Shown: positions 1-11,160, counted from the first letter of the stretch. The stretch: DNA of 64,000 nt from Diospyros lotus (GCF_014633365.1 NC_068349.1:35292753-35356752); one strand, 5' to 3'. Notes: generated from the sequence alone by a model not told the origin. A program made the numbers and translations.

Positions 1-61
1 GACCATTCCTGAGAAACAAAATGGTTAGCGAGGTTAGTTAGGCGTACGAGTTCGGTGTCAA

Positions 62-508
62 TTAATAGGGGGCGAGTTTAACATCGTTCAGGAGGGCAAT
101 AAGGTATGGAGTTACAGGGAACCTAAGGCCAGACTCAAGATGCTGGGGGCTAATGGCTACGAAATTGGATGGAGGGTAGGCCGCGTGGGAGCTCGGAGCA
201 GGGACATATACGAGGCAGTTTTTGGGAAGGCGAAACTCCCGAATGCAAGACGCCACATTATGGTACTTGGCCTTAGATGGAAGTCTTTTGAAGACCTCGC
301 GTCCCGAACTTCCCTCAGCGACCTGATCTTGAACCTCCAGGTCGGCTTCAGAAGAAGTCACGTCGACGACCTCATTAGATCGCGAGCTTGCACCCTCAAA
401 GTCCTGACCCTTCATGATAAGACAATCTTCAGAGTTCGAAGTGTCGTTTTCTTCTACGATATAGTTGCAGCGCTTTTGACCTGAATTTCCGCAGTATTGG
501 TCTGACAT
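62..508 (-). pseudogene. Antisense ORF of a plant LTR retrotransposon (Transposase_28-like), decayed
   Basis: The minus strand has an ATG at 508 and reads 148 codons. The C-terminal part (around residues 122-148, with ESGLRFPVTPYL and LLNDVKLAPY) resembles the N-terminal part of the plant 'putative gypsy-type transposon' domain (PF04195). After the stop at 62-64 the same frame continues in domain-like sequence toward the window edge, broken by a second TAA; both stops fit CAA to TAA changes. From family knowledge, this domain often occurs as an extra antisense ORF between pol and the 3' LTR of Tat-lineage Ty3-gypsy elements, which fits the purine tract and LTR on the plus strand to the right. 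The alternative, a gag-like ORF of a minus-strand element, is less likely because no primer-binding site adjoins the LTR on that strand. Confidence 0.6.
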
Positions 509-1284
509 CTACAAAGGAAAAGAAAGAACAGTTAGGTCGCAAGTCTCGAACTAGACCTTAAGAATATAGAAAAACCCAAAAAACATCCCCTAGATCTTCC
601 AGGCTGAGCGCTTTGTAATGGGGTGCCGCCTAAGACGGAGGGGCTGCAGCTGCAAGCCTGGTATTCCATGGGAAACTAATCCTAAAGTCCTTATGCCCGA
701 AAGTCTAGTGAATACCGAACCAACTGACTCGTGTCTTTTCCCCAAAAGAGAATGGCGACACCGACGGGATCTATAAGGCCAGAGAAACCATCGACGGCCA
801 ACCGGCGATGGAAGGGCCCCACAAACAAGGAAAAGAAGTAAAAGAAGTCACAGCAGACTTACCAAACGCTGGAGCCGGGCGAGAATAGTTGGCGTCTGAG
901 AGCACGACAGCAATGGAAGTCTCGAGAGAAGAAGGTGAAAGCAAGAAGGCAAAAGTTGGAGAGGATTTCAAATATAGCGTGAAAGAAGGAAATGGGGGGA
1001 CACCCCTTACCATTTATACCAATGGCCCGGTCGACCCCAATCGTCGGATCAAAAGACGACTTACCACATGCCCCATATACAGAGGCCGCACGACAGCTTG
1101 TGGGTCCCACAGGCACAATCATGAGCAGTAATGGGGGAACATGCGCACTAAATGCGCTACAGACAAGGTGTGCTGCGTGGAACGACGAGATTCAAAGTGA
1201 TTGGACAGAAGTCGGAGGGACGAAAAAATAGTTGGCACGGGTCAGCTCCCAGTGTGAAGATCGCACCGCGAACTGGGGGGCTTA
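509..1284 (+). other. 3' untranslated part of the LTR retrotransposon
   Basis: GC-richer than the host intergenic DNA, with only short ORFs on both strands and no recognisable domain. It ends in a polypurine-like tract, six G at 1275-1280, four bases before the LTR. It is read as the non-coding stretch between the antisense ORF and the 3' LTR. Confidence 0.45.
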
Positions 1285-1812
1285 TGTTATACGCTATTCT
1301 TGCATAACCCCTTTATGGGCCAGGCTCAGTCCAATGGGTCGGCCCAATCACCCAGAGCTCGAAAAATCCCGGCGACCTCGTTAAACGAAATCCATACACC
1401 ACTGAAGCTCGAAGCCCGTAAAGCAAGCACCTTGCGAGCTCCTGATAAAACCCCTAGGGAGCTCTCGACGATCGACTAACAGGCTCGCTATGAAGCCCTT
1501 AGTTCACTGTACTACCAGGTCGCTGGCCTAAAACCATCAGCTCGCATAAGTGGTAAAGCTGCTGAGAAGTCAGAGGTATGGACTATTCACTTTACCTGCA
1601 ACAACCCATGCCCTTTGTAATGAGGATCCCACTCCCCGTTTTGTGTAGACAATAAGAACTGTTTGTCCCCCATTATACAATCATTGTATTTCTTTATGCT
1701 ATCTAAATTGTAAAAACCCCTCAATATAAATAAGAATCGTAGATATCACGAGTGGGGCTCATATCTATTTTCTTGCTCATATCAAACAAATATTATGTTG
1801 TTCGAGATAACA
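1285..1812 (+). repeat. Probable 3' LTR (528 bp)
   Basis: Begins TGTTAT and ends ATAACA, a six-base terminal inverted repeat with TG..CA ends, immediately after a G-rich tract. A TATA-like ATATAAATAAG lies near 1725-1735. The partner LTR is outside the window, so LTR identity and target duplication cannot be tested here. The right boundary could be off by a few bases. Confidence 0.55.
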
Positions 1813-2048
1813 TAATATTTTCTATAGTAAAAAATTAGTTAGTAAAATTTTATAGGTAGGTTGAATGCAGAGGCTAATGCACGTGTGAGAAGGGGCCCCC
1901 ACGTGAGAAATAAATTGAGACACAAATCTCAAAAAGCCGTGGTCTTCCTTCATTCAATGCAGTCTCGTTGCGGGCCCAACCCAATGACCTAACCCTTTTT
2001 AATACTCAATCCCACTGTCGGCGCCTTCTATATCTCTATGACCTCTAA

Positions 2049-2067
2049 ATATATATATATATATATA
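2049..2067. repeat. (AT)n microsatellite
   Basis: About nine AT units directly left of an AT-rich inverted-repeat element. Confidence 0.9.
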
Positions 2068-2090
2068 ATGTATGTTTGTATTTTTCAGTT

Positions 2091-2430
2091 GTAACGTTTG
2101 TTAAAATAATTAAAATTAAATTATATTAAAATAAAATTAAAAAATTTTATATTAAGATATAGAATAATTAAATATAAGATTAAAAAAAATTAATTTTTTT
2201 ATCAAATTATTTATTAATTTTTTAAAATATATTAAAAAACATAAATATTATTTTTTTTATTTATAAGAACAAAAATAGATAAACATATTTAAAAAAATTC
2301 AGATAAGAAATCACACAATTTTTTTTTCAAGAATTATAAAATGAATTTAAAAAATATATTAGAAGTAATAAAAATTTGAAATATTTTTCATATCTTATAT
2401 TTTTTTATATCTTAATTAACGAATATTATC
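2091..2430. mobile_element. MITE, family M1 (TIR like GTAGCGTTTGTTAAAAT), decayed
   Basis: The left end reads GTAACGTTTGTTAAAATAAT; the right end is its diverged inverse (TTAATTAACGAATATTATC). Internal words such as AAGATATAGAATAATTAA match the better copies at 19645, 35254 and 35618. It is very AT-rich and non-coding. Confidence 0.5.
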
Positions 2431-2704
2431 TAAATAAATTAATACCCACTTTAAATTTAATAAAAATATTTTTATATCCTATGTTGCAACTCTATTTTAG
2501 ATGAAAGTATAAGTCCAATTCCCAAATATCTTGATTTATTTTTTTAAAGAGTAATATAAGATGCTAGCTGTTAGTGTCTGCAGCTTGCCTCTACAATGAG
2601 CAAGCACAGATCTTGTGGTTTGATACTATCCTCCTTTCCACCCACCTTCCAAATGGCCAAGTTCATTTTCTTTGGTCACTAAGTCTCTCCTTTCTCCTCC
2701 CCTG

Positions 2705-2710
2705 TATAAA
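2705..2710 (+). promoter_or_regulatory. TATA box of the cyclin gene
   Basis: TATAAA about 100 bp upstream of the chosen ATG at 2809, followed by a pyrimidine-rich leader (CT tract about 2754-2775). Spacing suits a plant core promoter with a short 5' UTR. Confidence 0.55.
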
Positions 2711-2808
2711 TTCCTTCCAAAACCTTCTTTCTTCCATGCCCAAAGCCCCCCCATCTCTCTCTTTCTCTCGCTCTAGCTATAGCTATATCTGTGCATCAAA
2801 AATTATAT

Positions 2809-3590
2809 ATGGCCGTCTCTATGTCATCAGGGCCGACATTATCTCCAAGAAAGCTTAGGAATGATGTCTACTCCTATTCATACCAAGAGGATTCCAACAT
2901 CCCACTGGTGATTTCAGTTCTTGCTTCTCTGATAGAGAGAACCATGGCCAGGAATGAGAGGATAGCGAAGAATTGTTGCTGGGCTTTGTCAAGAAACAAG
3001 AGATCAATGCTGGTTTTCGATAGCAGTGAGGCTCCAGACTTGACAATTCAATCCTATCTGGAGAGGATCTTTAGGTACACTAGAGCTGGGCCATCAGTCT
3101 ATGTCGTTGCCTATGTTTATATTGACAGGTTTTGCCAGATTCACCCCCAGTTCAGGATCAGTGCCTCCAATGTTCATAGGCTTCTCATCACAACTATCAT
3201 GGTGGCTTCCAAGTATGTGGAAGACATGTAAGTCTCTCTTTCCAAGAATATCTCTCCAAGTTCAAATTAATTCAAACCATAGTCTAATTTCTGATTTAAG
3301 TCAGGTTGATGCTGGTTTTGTGCAGGAATTATAGGAATTCTTACTTTGCAAGAGTTGGGGGAATAACCACCAAGGAAATGAACAGGCTGGAGCTAGAGTT
3401 TTTGTTCTTGATGGGTTTTAAGTTGCATGTGAATGTGAGTGTGTTTGAGAGCTACTGTTGCCATTTGGAGAGAGAGGTGAGTGTTGGAGGAGGCTACCAA
3501 ATAGAAAGGGCCCTCAGATGTGCTGAAGAAATCAAATCCAGGCAAGGACAAGAAAGAGGATATGACCAAATTGCCCATGTCCTATTGTAA
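2809..3590 (+). CDS. CYCU2: Cyclin-U2/P3-type (PHO80-like) cyclin
   Basis: Two exons, 2809-3227 and 3326-3590, separated by a 98-bp intron (GT at 3228, AG ending 3325), give 227 residues, close to the roughly 220 of Arabidopsis U2 cyclins. The start gives MAVSMSSGP then SPRKLRNDVYSYSYQ, as in the family; a second in-frame ATG at 2821 is possible. Diagnostic stretches are NIPLVISVLASLIERT, the cyclin-box core IQSYLERIFRYT, PSVYVVAYVYIDRFCQ, VHRLLITTIMVASKYVED, and, in exon 2, LELEFLFLMGFKLHVNVSVF and ESYCCHLEREVS. The intron lies inside the codon after VED, a position shared by U/P cyclins as I recall them. From family knowledge, such cyclins bind CDKA-type kinases and link cell division with nutrient or hormone state. 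A TATA box is present, the frame is intact and no damage is visible. Confidence 0.93.
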
Positions 3591-4404
3591 ATTAATCTAC
3601 AACTGGGAAACAGATCTAGATCTTGCAGTGAAAGAGAGCCTTTTTTTTATAACTCAGCAAGCAAAAGGATCATAAATATATGCTCTTGGATGTCATTTTG
3701 TACAAAGGGATGTACATACAGTATATGTGTTTTGGGTTCCCAATTTCGGATTGTAGCTTCACTGAATCCCCGCAGAATTGTATAAACTTTTTCTCACCTT
3801 TCTGTGTCCTTGTCTGGGCAATGAATGTTACAGATCTGTTGTCACTCCAATGAAATGTTATATTAAGGGGTAATCTAGACACAGTGAGTTGCACTAAAAA
3901 ATCTTGAAAACACAGGCATTTTAGAGGTGAAGATTCAAACTCAAAGCATCCCAAGAAACATAAAAGAAGGATTCACACAGACTTGCAATTCAAAGCCCAG
4001 TGAGAAAGATGCCCTTGTAAAGCTAGTACAAGAGGCTAGGTTATGTACCAAACAAATGAGAGGCAGCTTGGTTGTTGTAATTTTCATGGTTATGTTATTT
4101 ATACAAAGAAAATATTATCTGTAATGAATCTAATGATCATGTCATGCCAACAGAAGACAGATTCTAGGGAAGAAAGAAGAAAGGATTGACATGATGAGTG
4201 TACAAAAAATTGTTCACGGGAAGCGCATCTCCAGCTTTATGAGGAAAGCTGTAGCTTAACCAATTGGTGAACATTATTTTATATCTTAAACTAGTGATTA
4301 GTGATCCCAACATGTCTCCATAATAGTCCTAAAGTTGTGAAGGACTCAAATGAACATTGGACCTCAGCTGCCAGTTATACCCTCTCCTTTTCTTTGGTGT
4401 GATA
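3591..4404. other. Cyclin 3' UTR and intergenic DNA
   Basis: No gene seen. The first few hundred bases after the stop probably contain the 3' UTR of the cyclin. Short ORFs on both strands lack recognisable features. Confidence 0.5.
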
Positions 4405-4585
4405 GAGTGTAATTTTGTTCCACCCCTTTAACGAGAGTGAACATAACGCTCACTGATTTGAGGATCATGTTTAACAAAGGGACAGTCAAAAATAACATAG
4501 GGGGGCTGCCTCTCTGTTAAACATAACCCCCAAATTAGTGGGGGTTATGTTCACCCTCGTTAAAGGGGTGAACAAAATCGCACTC
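4405..4585. mobile_element. MULE-like MITE, family M2 (181 bp)
   Basis: The ends are long imperfect inverted repeats: left GAGTGTAATTTTGTTC, right (reverse complement) GAGTGCGATTTTGTTCACCC. Flanks 4396-4404 (GGTGTGATA) and 4586-4594 (GGTCTAATA) match at 7 of 9 positions, in line with the 9-bp duplications of Mutator-like elements. The same terminal sequence borders the 490-bp element at 21999. Confidence 0.7.
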
Positions 4586-7057
4586 GGTCTAATATGTCTT
4601 ACGCCTTTTCTTCTCAAGAAGGGCAATAATTAGACACCCACCATAATGTCTCGCCAGGACCATTTTATTTTGGTTAAAAACTAAGTCTTCATAGAAAGTA
4701 GTAAAGTTATCCTTTGATGATTAAGTAGTTATAAAAACATTTTTTTTTTTATAAAAAACATAATATTGTCCCATACACACAAAGTGAGAAGTATTGAGAC
4801 GCATTTTTTTTTTTGTTAATGCACCATCATGAGCACTCCCGCTGTTCAGCCCTACGATCTTTTCTTTTCATTATTTGGCACATGCTCAGTAACTATTAAG
4901 CATATGTGAATGATGTAGGAGTATCCTAACTTTGGATAAAATTGCATAAATACCTTTTCTTGGAGCTCTTTTAAATCGACACATGTCTTAAGACACCCAG
5001 ATCTTGATAAAGTAAACAAGTACTTTAAACTCTAGAATTAAGTCAAGATCCAAATCTGGATTTAGAGCCAAATCTCTATCTCTTGTTAAAACCAACCCAT
5101 AAGTTGACATATGATCTTTCACATGCCATGCTCATGGCCCTTTACTAGCTCTAATAAGTCTATATAAGGATACGAATTTCATCAAAAGTTAGATAAGTCA
5201 TTTTCTACATACCGTTACTTTACTCCACCTTTGGTAGTGAGATTAATTCGATCGTCGAAAATTGTAGCAAGACCCACCCTACTTCTTGCAGGTTAAGCAG
5301 GTTTTGAACAAGCTCGAGGTCAAGAAAAACTACCAAACACACTCGACTTGCGATGAACCCAATAATGATCAGCTCCAAACATTATCAGTGAATTAATTTG
5401 GTTACTTCTTATGTGTTCTGATTTTCTCTATTTATCGAGTTTATTGTTTCTCATGCTCAGACCATTCCATGCCGACACACTCCTTGAACTGATGCAATGA
5501 CAGGAAAAGAGAAACGGTTGCCCTCCAACAGGAAAATAAGGGTGGGCTTTGTACTTCAATCATTTAGAAATAAAATACACTAATATTTTGTGATGAATGA
5601 AATGATAATGACATACCAACTGAAGACAATATCATGGACTAAGACAAGGCGAAGAATTAAAAAAATGCGAATAATCTATATTGGGTAGTGAACAAATCAT
5701 TCATCAACAGGACATTATCTTCACTTTATACAGAAACAACTGACAATAAGATTTTGTGTCTTCAACTGCCTTTTTTTTTTTTAATTTAATCTGCTTTAGT
5801 TCTTTCTGTTGTTATCAAAAGAGGACATGTTAAGGCAACAATTAAATTACCAACATTGGACTATAAAGGGTATGAAAAACTCAATGCAGAGCATGCCATA
5901 GTTTTTATTCTATCTTATTTCTTTCTGTTTTTTTTTAATCTTATTTCTTTCTGTTGAGGGCGAGTTTTAGTAACTAATAATAAAGACGCTATTTTGTGAT
6001 TATGATGGAGGATAAATACCCCCACCAAGGGCCAAGATAGCATGTGGTTCAATCTTCAAGTGATAAGTGTTTTTTCTGTTAAGGAGACACATGTTATCCA
6101 ACTCTTCTCTCTGGCTAGTGGAGGCATAGGCTCATGAATGGGCGAGAAGTTAGGGGCAATACACTAACCAAGGCCATACCACAACTAACCCCCCCCCCCC
6201 CCCCCCCCCCCTCCCAATAAAAAGGGTTACACAAAGGAGATGGGTCAATGAAATCATGCTCAGTCTTTAAAATCTAAACACTAACTTGGTCATGGAGTTT
6301 TCTCTGTAGAATAAAAGCCCCGTGTTTGTAGGAATTGACAGGTGATGATTCGGGTCTTGACTCCAAGAGACATCGGAATAATTAAAAGGCCAAGCATATG
6401 AGTTATGAAAACAATCATTTTATATAATAAGGGTAAGACTTATCTTCACAAATGACCATCTCTCAACCCATGTAAAGTAAAAAACTTGAACACTTTGAAC
6501 ACCCTTTTATTTTCAATTTTCATGGAGGTCACTCATCTGGTTCAAGCACCTTTCCCAAGTTCTCCCACGTTCTTTAAAAAGAAGAAAAAAAAAAAGGAGA
6601 AGCTGTCTGAATCATACTTTTCCTCTTTAAAGCTGCATACAGTAAGCATTATTTATGCTGCTAGCGATCAAGCTTTTTAGCATTCTCTTTCATGATAATA
6701 GAAGTGCTTTCTCATTATGGAAACAGTGTGGAGTTTTGATTAATTATTAAGAGCAATGGACTGGTTGTTAAAGGGGCAATCCTAGCTAGTGGAGTGGCCA
6801 CAGTACAAAAGTTAATCCACAAACCAAAGGAACTTTCATGAAAAGTCAACTATCTGCGGCCAGTATTATTAGGGTTGGATACTCTCCTGAGCTTTGTAAT
6901 TGTAGGTTTGGTAAGAATTGCTGTCAGTTCCACATTTAACTAGATGCAGACTATGCAACTATAAAGTAGCTAATAATAATAGCTAATAATAATAATAATA
7001 ATCCATAAAGTAATTCTTTCAAACAGCCTATTAAGTCTTCATCATATAAGAGGGACC
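4586..7057. other. Intergenic, no gene seen
   Basis: AT-rich unique-looking sequence with homopolymers. Short ORFs (for example 6486-6680) lack domains and look like chance. Confidence 0.5.
6189..6211. repeat. Poly-C run (23)
   Basis: An uninterrupted run of C on the plus strand. Length may be unreliable in an assembly. Confidence 0.9.
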
Positions 7058-8245
7058 GACTACATGAATTCTCCCTAGTTTTCGGTACCTATTTTAGAAA
7101 ATCCCAAAATGCTCCTCCCTTTTATCTCTTATGAAATGGGAAAATTATATACTGTTATCTTTTTGGATTTTAATTTTTAATTTTGAGTTTTATGTTTTAA
7201 ACAGTTATTTTAAAAATATTGAAAATACATTTTTTTTTGTCTATAGTCTTTTCCGTATTTTAAAAATTTTGAGTTTATTTGTGATGAAATTAGCTAAAAT
7301 AACTTTATATTATTTTGAGTTTTTTATACATTTTTTTCTTATTTTTTAAAATATATTTTTAAAAATATAAAAATAAACATATTTTCACTGTTTTGAAAAA
7401 CTAAAAAATAAAATTTAAACTAAAAACAACAAAAAGAATAGAGTCTTATAATTTCAAATAAAACCCAAAGGTAGTGAAAATAATTCTCAAAATATCCCCC
7501 CAATAAAATTACCAAATTGCCAAGATATGCAATAATTTTTTTATTTTCTTTTAGGCATATTTTCTTTTGGACCATCTAAAAGAGCCTTTGACTTTTGTAA
7601 GGATAAGATGCCTTAATAATTCTCTTATGATCATAAGGTCACAATAGTCATTGCCCAAGGATGAAACAAGGTATCAAGTCCTATTATATATGACACATTG
7701 ACTACATGAATTCTCCTAAATTTTCGGTACCTATTTTGAGAAATTCCAAAACACTATCTCTCTATCTCTAAATAAGAAAATTATAATTTTAAATAAAGAG
7801 CCTGATCTATTATTTGTATGAAGCAATAATTATGTTACCCGACGTATGTTGACATGACAACAAATCATTAAAGGGTGGGGCTTAATCATGTCGAATGAGA
7901 CCCAATTGGGCCCTACCTCTCCCCTTCTCCCTCTCTCTCCCTAATGATCTATTTTCACGTCAACATTGACACAAACAATAGATTAATTTGCTTCAAATAA
8001 AACTCAAAGCTGCAAAAATGGTGCTCAAAATATCCCCCCAATAAAAATGATCAAATTGCCAAGATATGCAATGATTTTTTTTTATTCTAGGCATATTTTC
8101 TTTTCGACCATCTAAAAGAGACCTAATAAAAGAGCCTGACTTTTGTAAGGATAAGATGCTTTAATAATTCTCTTAGATCATAAGGTCACAATACTCATTG
8201 CCAAAGGATGCAACAAAAGGAAAATTAAGTCTACTATATGGAGGA
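7058..8245. repeat. Diverged local tandem duplication
   Basis: Unit 1 (about 7058-7692) and unit 2 (about 7700-8245) share the start GACTACATGAATTCTCC, then TTTTCGGTACCTATTTT, and later blocks around AAAATATCCCCCCAATAAAA (7492 and 8028) and GCCAAGATATGCAAT (7519 and 8057), ending near AAGGTCACAATA. Units differ in the middle: unit 1 holds an AT-rich block and unit 2 a separate inserted-looking block near 7803-7990. Non-coding. Confidence 0.75.
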
Positions 8246-8557
8246 GTTAATGTTCGTTCAAATATAGTGTTTTTTTATGGGTTAACTAAGATGTTCAAAT
8301 ATAGTTTTAAAAGAGAGAATAGAAGCCCAAAATACCTTTGCCCAACAAACAAAAACCAACAAAACAGTGTCTTGTGGGCTTGAAATTATGAGTACAAATT
8401 TTGTATTTTAAATAATTATAAAATAATTTCTAAAAATATTTTATTTTTAAATTTATATAAATCGGCCTATTTGATCCAATAACCTGACCCCATCAGGACC
8501 AAGGTTGGCTTGGCATGTGGCATGACCCTCTCGGTCTTGATGGACCATCTCTTTTGC

Positions 8558-8793
8558 AATATGGGCTGAGTTCGTACGGCTTGTTTCGAAAAAGGGGTCG
8601 AACTCAACCCTACCCACCAAAAGCAAAGGCCAAGAAAGGATGGGCCGAGCCTGCTTGACACCTCTAATTGGGCTCCCTTTTTGTAATATAATTGGGCCGA
8701 GACGACCCATTTCAAAAAAGGGCTGAAACCAGCCTGACCACCAAAAACAAAAGCCAGGCGGGGGGCAGGGACGGGCTGCTTGACACCTCTAAC
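8558..8793. repeat. Two-unit tandem repeat, GC-richer, non-coding
   Basis: Units of about 110 bp (8558-8668 and 8685-8793) share a sequence around CCACCAAAAGCAAAGGCCA and end in CTGCTTGACACCTCTAA. Two overlapping minus-strand ORFs (8453-8817) follow from the repeat and carry no known domain. The GAGGTGTCAAGCAGG word resembles ends of plant non-autonomous DNA elements, but I cannot define boundaries. Confidence 0.6.
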
Positions 8794-9100
8794 TACACAT
8801 CTAATGCTAATAAACATTGCATATTTAGATAATTATTATTAGTATAATGGAGAGATTAATGGACATGATTAATATAGAGATTAAAGGCAGGCAGGTTGAA
8901 GCAACCGACAAAGAAGGAGAAGCAAACATGGGTTAGCTTCCATGGCTTGGAAAATTGGAGGGATATGAATGGGTTTGGCAATTAAGACAAGTTTGAGCCA
9001 CTACTCTTTCGTCTTTAGAATATTTGTACTGTCCAGTCAGTGTCTGGATGGACGGAAAACGCTCCTCACTCACTCCCTCCACCGTTTCTCAGCCGTCCGA

Positions 9101-9112
9101 TCCAAATAAAGT
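9101..9112 (+). promoter_or_regulatory. Degenerate TATA region of the left C2H2 gene
   Basis: Reads TCCAAATAAAGTGG where the duplicate at 16154-16163 reads CCATATATAAGTGG. The canonical TATATAAG is therefore present only in the right-hand copy. Whether either is the used core promoter is inference. Confidence 0.35.
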
Positions 9113-9209
9113 GGCTTTGATTGGCGGCGGCGCCACCACCCCTTCCAATTTAATCAAGGGGGCTGTGGAAAAAGTCTACCACTCCCTTGTCTTCCTCCCA
9201 CTTGTCATT

Positions 9210-9231
9210 CTCTCTCTCTCTCTCTCTCTGA
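9210..9231 (+). repeat. (CT)n microsatellite in the 5' leader
   Basis: CT/TC dinucleotides upstream of the left C2H2 gene; the inverted copy has a shorter GA tract at about 16040-16053. Confidence 0.85.
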
Positions 9232-9493
9232 ACTAAAAACTAGGACTAGCCCTTGTCTCTTCACCATACAACCATCAAACTTGTTCTACTACAAGAACAA
9301 CTTACTCCACCCCTTCCATTTCGATCCATCTTTCTTCGATCGTTCATTCTAAGCTCATCACTTCTATCCATGTTTCATCAATCAATCTCCTTTCTTTCTT
9401 TCTTTATTTTCTATTTCTTTTTCTTTAGTTGCAGACTTTGCTAGCTAGCTAGCTACCCTTTTCATCTATATATATAGCCGCATACATACATAT

Positions 9494-11008
9494 ATGGCTG
9501 CTTTGATGGAGGATCAACAAACAAATTTTAAGCATTTTTGTAGAATCTGCAAGAAGGGTTTCATGTGCGGGAGGGCTTTAGGCGGGCACATGAGAGCTCA
9601 TGGCATCGGAGACGAGGGTGGAGCCTTAGACGACGACGACCAGGCTAGCGATTGGGAGGAAAGAGGGAACAATGTACCGGCGAACAAGAGAATGTACGCT
9701 TTGAGAACCAATCCTAACAGGCTGAAGAGTTGTAGGGTTTGTGAGAATTGTGGCAAGGAGTTCTTGTCTTGGAAATCGTTCCTTGAGCACGGCAAGTGCA
9801 GCTCCGACGACGCAGAATCACTCGTCTCTTCGCCACCCTCCGACGGTGGGTACGACCGGAGGGGCTGCCACTGGTCCAAGAGGAAGAGATCGTTGAGGGC
9901 TAAAGTGGGGATGGGTTTCAATTCTAGTGATCAGGAGGAAGACCTAGCGGCTACTTGCCTTATGATGTTGTCCAATGCCAGGGTGGATCCCTTGGAGGGA
10001 GACCAGCCGGAGGAGTCCTGTGCCTCCGCCAGCAAGGAGGAGGAGCGGCGGAATCCGGTGGCTGTTGTTACCGCTCCGGTTGGTTCCAGAGCACCTCTAG
10101 ACAAGGCCAAGGGGGTTGCTAAAGGACTGTTTGAATGCAAGGCTTGCAAGAAAGTGTTCAATTCACACCAAGCATTGGGAGGCCACAGAGCTAGCCACAA
10201 GAAGGTCAAGGGTTGCTTCGCCGCTCGCCTTGACGACGCTGACGATGGCCTCGCCGACGAAGAGGTGATCAGGCACGATGAGTTCTCATTGATGTCGTCC
10301 AAACACACCTCAAGTAGTTTTCAGTTTGACCACGGCGCCCAAGTTTCTTCGCTCACCGGAGCATCCAAGAGGAAATCTAAAGTCCATGAATGTTCGATAT
10401 GCCATAGGATTTTCTCGTCAGGACAAGCACTGGGAGGCCACAAGAGGTGCCATTGGATTACTTCTACTTCACCGGAGACATCTTCGCTTGCTAAATTTCA
10501 TCAGTTTCAAGATCACGTGAATCAGATACAGCAAAGACCCAAGTTTACCAAATCGGACACGCTAGATCTCAACCTCCCGGCGCCGGCGGACGACCTGGCT
10601 GCCGGAATAAGACGAGACCCAATAAACCCGTTGAGCTTTGAAGTCTCTACCGAAATACATTTGCAGCCGTGGATTGGCACTGACTCAGAAGGAAAGAACT
10701 ATGATCAAGATCCTTGTCTCCGCCGTCACCCCCGCCGCCACCGCCACGGCCACCACCACCGTGATCATAACAACAATGTAGACAACGACAACGATGAAAA
10801 AATCAATAAGAAGAACAATGAACAATACACCCCGACCACCACCACAAACCACAACAGTATTTCAATCCAAAACGTGGAAGATGAAGCAGACAGTAAGGTG
10901 AGGTTAGCAAAGATGAGTGAGCTCAAGGACATGAACATGACTGGTAGTTCTTCCTCATGGTTGCAGGTTGGAATTGGTTCGACTACTGGCGTGGGGACTG
11001 ATCCATAA
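9494..11008 (+). CDS. C2H2 zinc-finger repressor, four fingers with EAR motif (left copy)
   Basis: An intronless ORF of 504 residues. Finger 1 (C16, C19, H32, H36) has the GRALGGH core. A divergent C-C-H-C finger (CENCGKEFLSWKSFLEHGKC) lies at about 83-102, and QALGGH fingers at about 213-236 and 298-320. A basic patch (HWSKRKRSLRAK) follows finger 2, and an EAR-type DLNLPAP is near 357-363. The C-terminus is low complexity, first Arg/His-rich (HPRRHRHGHHHRDH), then Asn/Asp-rich, ending in a conserved LSELKDMN-like tail. From family knowledge, plant QALGGH proteins are nuclear and bind A(G/C)T-type sites, and DLNLPAP recruits TOPLESS corepressors. It is close to ZAT4/ZAT9-like proteins; an exact ortholog cannot be named. 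The gene lies tail to tail with its inverted copy at 14316-15797. Confidence 0.92.
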   Translation: MAALMEDQQTNFKHFCRICKKGFMCGRALGGHMRAHGIGDEGGALDDDDQASDWEERGNNVPANKRMYALRTNPNRLKSCRVCENCGKEFLSWKSFLEHGKCSSDDAESLVSSPPSDGGYDRRGCHWSKRKRSLRAKVGMGFNSSDQEEDLAATCLMMLSNARVDPLEGDQPEESCASASKEEERRNPVAVVTAPVGSRAPLDKAKGVAKGLFECKACKKVFNSHQALGGHRASHKKVKGCFAARLDDADDGLADEEVIRHDEFSLMSSKHTSSSFQFDHGAQVSSLTGASKRKSKVHECSICHRIFSSGQALGGHKRCHWITSTSPETSSLAKFHQFQDHVNQIQQRPKFTKSDTLDLNLPAPADDLAAGIRRDPINPLSFEVSTEIHLQPWIGTDSEGKNYDQDPCLRRHPRRHRHGHHHRDHNNNVDNDNDEKINKKNNEQYTPTTTTNHNSISIQNVEDEADSKVRLAKMSELKDMNMTGSSSSWLQVGIGSTTGVGTDP

Positions 11009-11009
<1 letters not shown>

Positions 11010-11039
<30 letters not shown>

Positions 11040-11042
11040 CTT
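11010..11042 (+). repeat. (TTC)n microsatellite in the 3' UTR
   Basis: About eleven CTT/TTC triplets starting two bases after the stop codon. The duplicate has a much shorter, interrupted version (GAAGAAGGAGAAGAAG, near 14290-14308, plus strand). Confidence 0.9.
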
Positions 11043-11160
11043 GTTTTCTTCATTTTTAAACACAAAACATACACAATCATTTCACCATATAGTATTCTGT
11101 ATAGGAAACTGTGATTATAAGCACACAAAACTCATTATATTTGCCAAATTTTCGCTCCAA

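Larger units (their letters stand above)
8853..11160 (+). repeat. Left arm of a large inverted duplication
   Basis: Carries a C2H2 gene plus about 600 bp of its 5' flank. It matches the reverse complement of about 14165-16414 from AGAGATTAATGGACA at the outer end to a 3'-flank block (AAACTGTGATTATAA, about 11107-11121) at the inner end. Confidence 0.9.

Noticed and set aside
6189..6211. Poly-C run as a functional i-motif or regulatory element
   Set aside because: A lone homopolymer in intergenic DNA; length in assemblies is often unreliable and nothing nearby supports a function.
8453..8817. Overlapping minus-strand ORFs
   Set aside because: They arise from a two-unit tandem repeat and resemble no known protein.
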